Shown: positions 12,956-13,035 of the stretch, in pieces | Position numbering within the stretch: the first letter of the stretch is position 1 | Layout: each line of letters starts with the position of its first letter | Assembly: GCA_040877415.1 (NCBI GenBank) | Contig: JBBDNV010000165.1 | Coordinates: 1-13,035 of the forward strand | Origin: JBBDNV01 sp040877415 | Lineage (GTDB): Bacteria > Planctomycetota > Planctomycetia > Pirellulales > PALSA-1355 | DNA: 13,035 nt | Direction of reading: 5' to 3' | Notes under the pieces: model-generated | The model's input: the letters and a program-made list of their open reading frames with translations, nothing else | Database searches by the model: none | What the model was told of the DNA's origin: nothing | Program-made: the position numbers and the translations under genes

Positions 12956-12973
12956 GTCAGGGCATGCCCTGAC
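12956..12973. repeat. perfect 18-bp palindrome between the last two genes
   Basis: GTCAGGGCATGCCCTGAC is its own reverse complement. It lies in the 49-nt gap between the 54-residue gene and the next start codon, 16 nt before that ATG. It may be a REP-type palindrome, an operator, or an mRNA hairpin affecting translation of the downstream gene. Confidence 0.6.
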
Positions 12974-12988
12974 CTACGAGGGAACGTC

Positions 12989-13035
12989 ATGGACGGTGAA
13001 GACGGTTGGGACAAGTTTTATCGCGCGGTGATCGA
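12989..13035 (+). CDS. start of a protein gene running off the window
   Basis: An ATG at 12989 is preceded by GAGGGA (12978-12983) at 5 nt and opens MDGEDGWDKFYRAVI, with no stop before the right edge. Only 15 complete codons are visible, too few to name a family. The good ribosome binding site and same-strand neighbour 49 nt upstream support a real gene, possibly co-transcribed with the 54-residue protein gene. Confidence 0.5.
   Translation, partial: MDGEDGWDKFYRAVI

Noticed and set aside
1..13035. CRISPR array, transposase, prophage or defence genes
   Set aside because: No regularly spaced direct repeats and no product with transposase, integrase, nuclease or toxin motifs was found in supported frames.

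Overview
This window is GC-rich bacterial chromosome with long spacers and mostly housekeeping genes. The protein families point to a planctomycete, probably the Pirellulales. The signs are a GlmU-like left-handed beta-helix protein of the GLMUR type, a Gfo/Idh/MocA oxidoreductase with a TVP motif in place of EKP and a GSGHGGSHPHL C-terminal block, a membrane protein with an NPYLAPQ linker and a DUF4190-like tail, and an RpoD-type sigma factor with a D/E-rich N-terminus. This is inferred from family resemblance; no rRNA or marker-gene comparison was possible.

Layout. Positions 1-59 (-): tRNA-Leu(CAA), cut by the window edge, with a plausible promoter. 249-815 (+): four-helix membrane protein of unknown function. 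1091-2197 (+): Gfo/Idh/MocA oxidoreductase. 2298-3548 (+): GlmU-like protein. 3594-4490 (-): membrane protein convergent with it. 4780-5661 (+): metF. 6082-7539 (+): membrane protein with a degenerate SGNH-hydrolase-like domain, preceded by an unusually structured leader. 7703-9403 (-): RpoD-type sigma factor. 9859-11484 and 11549-12331 (+): an acyl-CoA carboxylase carboxyltransferase (methylcrotonyl-CoA carboxylase beta type) followed by a LiuC-like enoyl-CoA hydratase, together suggesting leucine/isovalerate catabolism. 12775-12939 (+): a 54-residue unknown protein directly behind a strong terminator. 12989-end (+): start of another gene.

Most genes look independently transcribed. Only the carboxyltransferase/hydratase pair (64-nt gap), and possibly the last two small genes, look like operons. 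I found no mobile element, CRISPR array or defence system.

The most interesting signal is non-coding. At 5982-6080, between a candidate promoter and the start codon at 6082, complementary segments form a possible three-way junction. The loop of one arm holds an 8-base perfect complement of the Shine-Dalgarno region. This looks like a cis-acting translational switch, but it is a hypothesis from hand pairing only. Several distinct imperfect-palindrome elements in the spacers (around 4647, 7605, 12396 and 12956, plus a short hairpin after three stop codons) look like dispersed repeats and need a genome-wide count.
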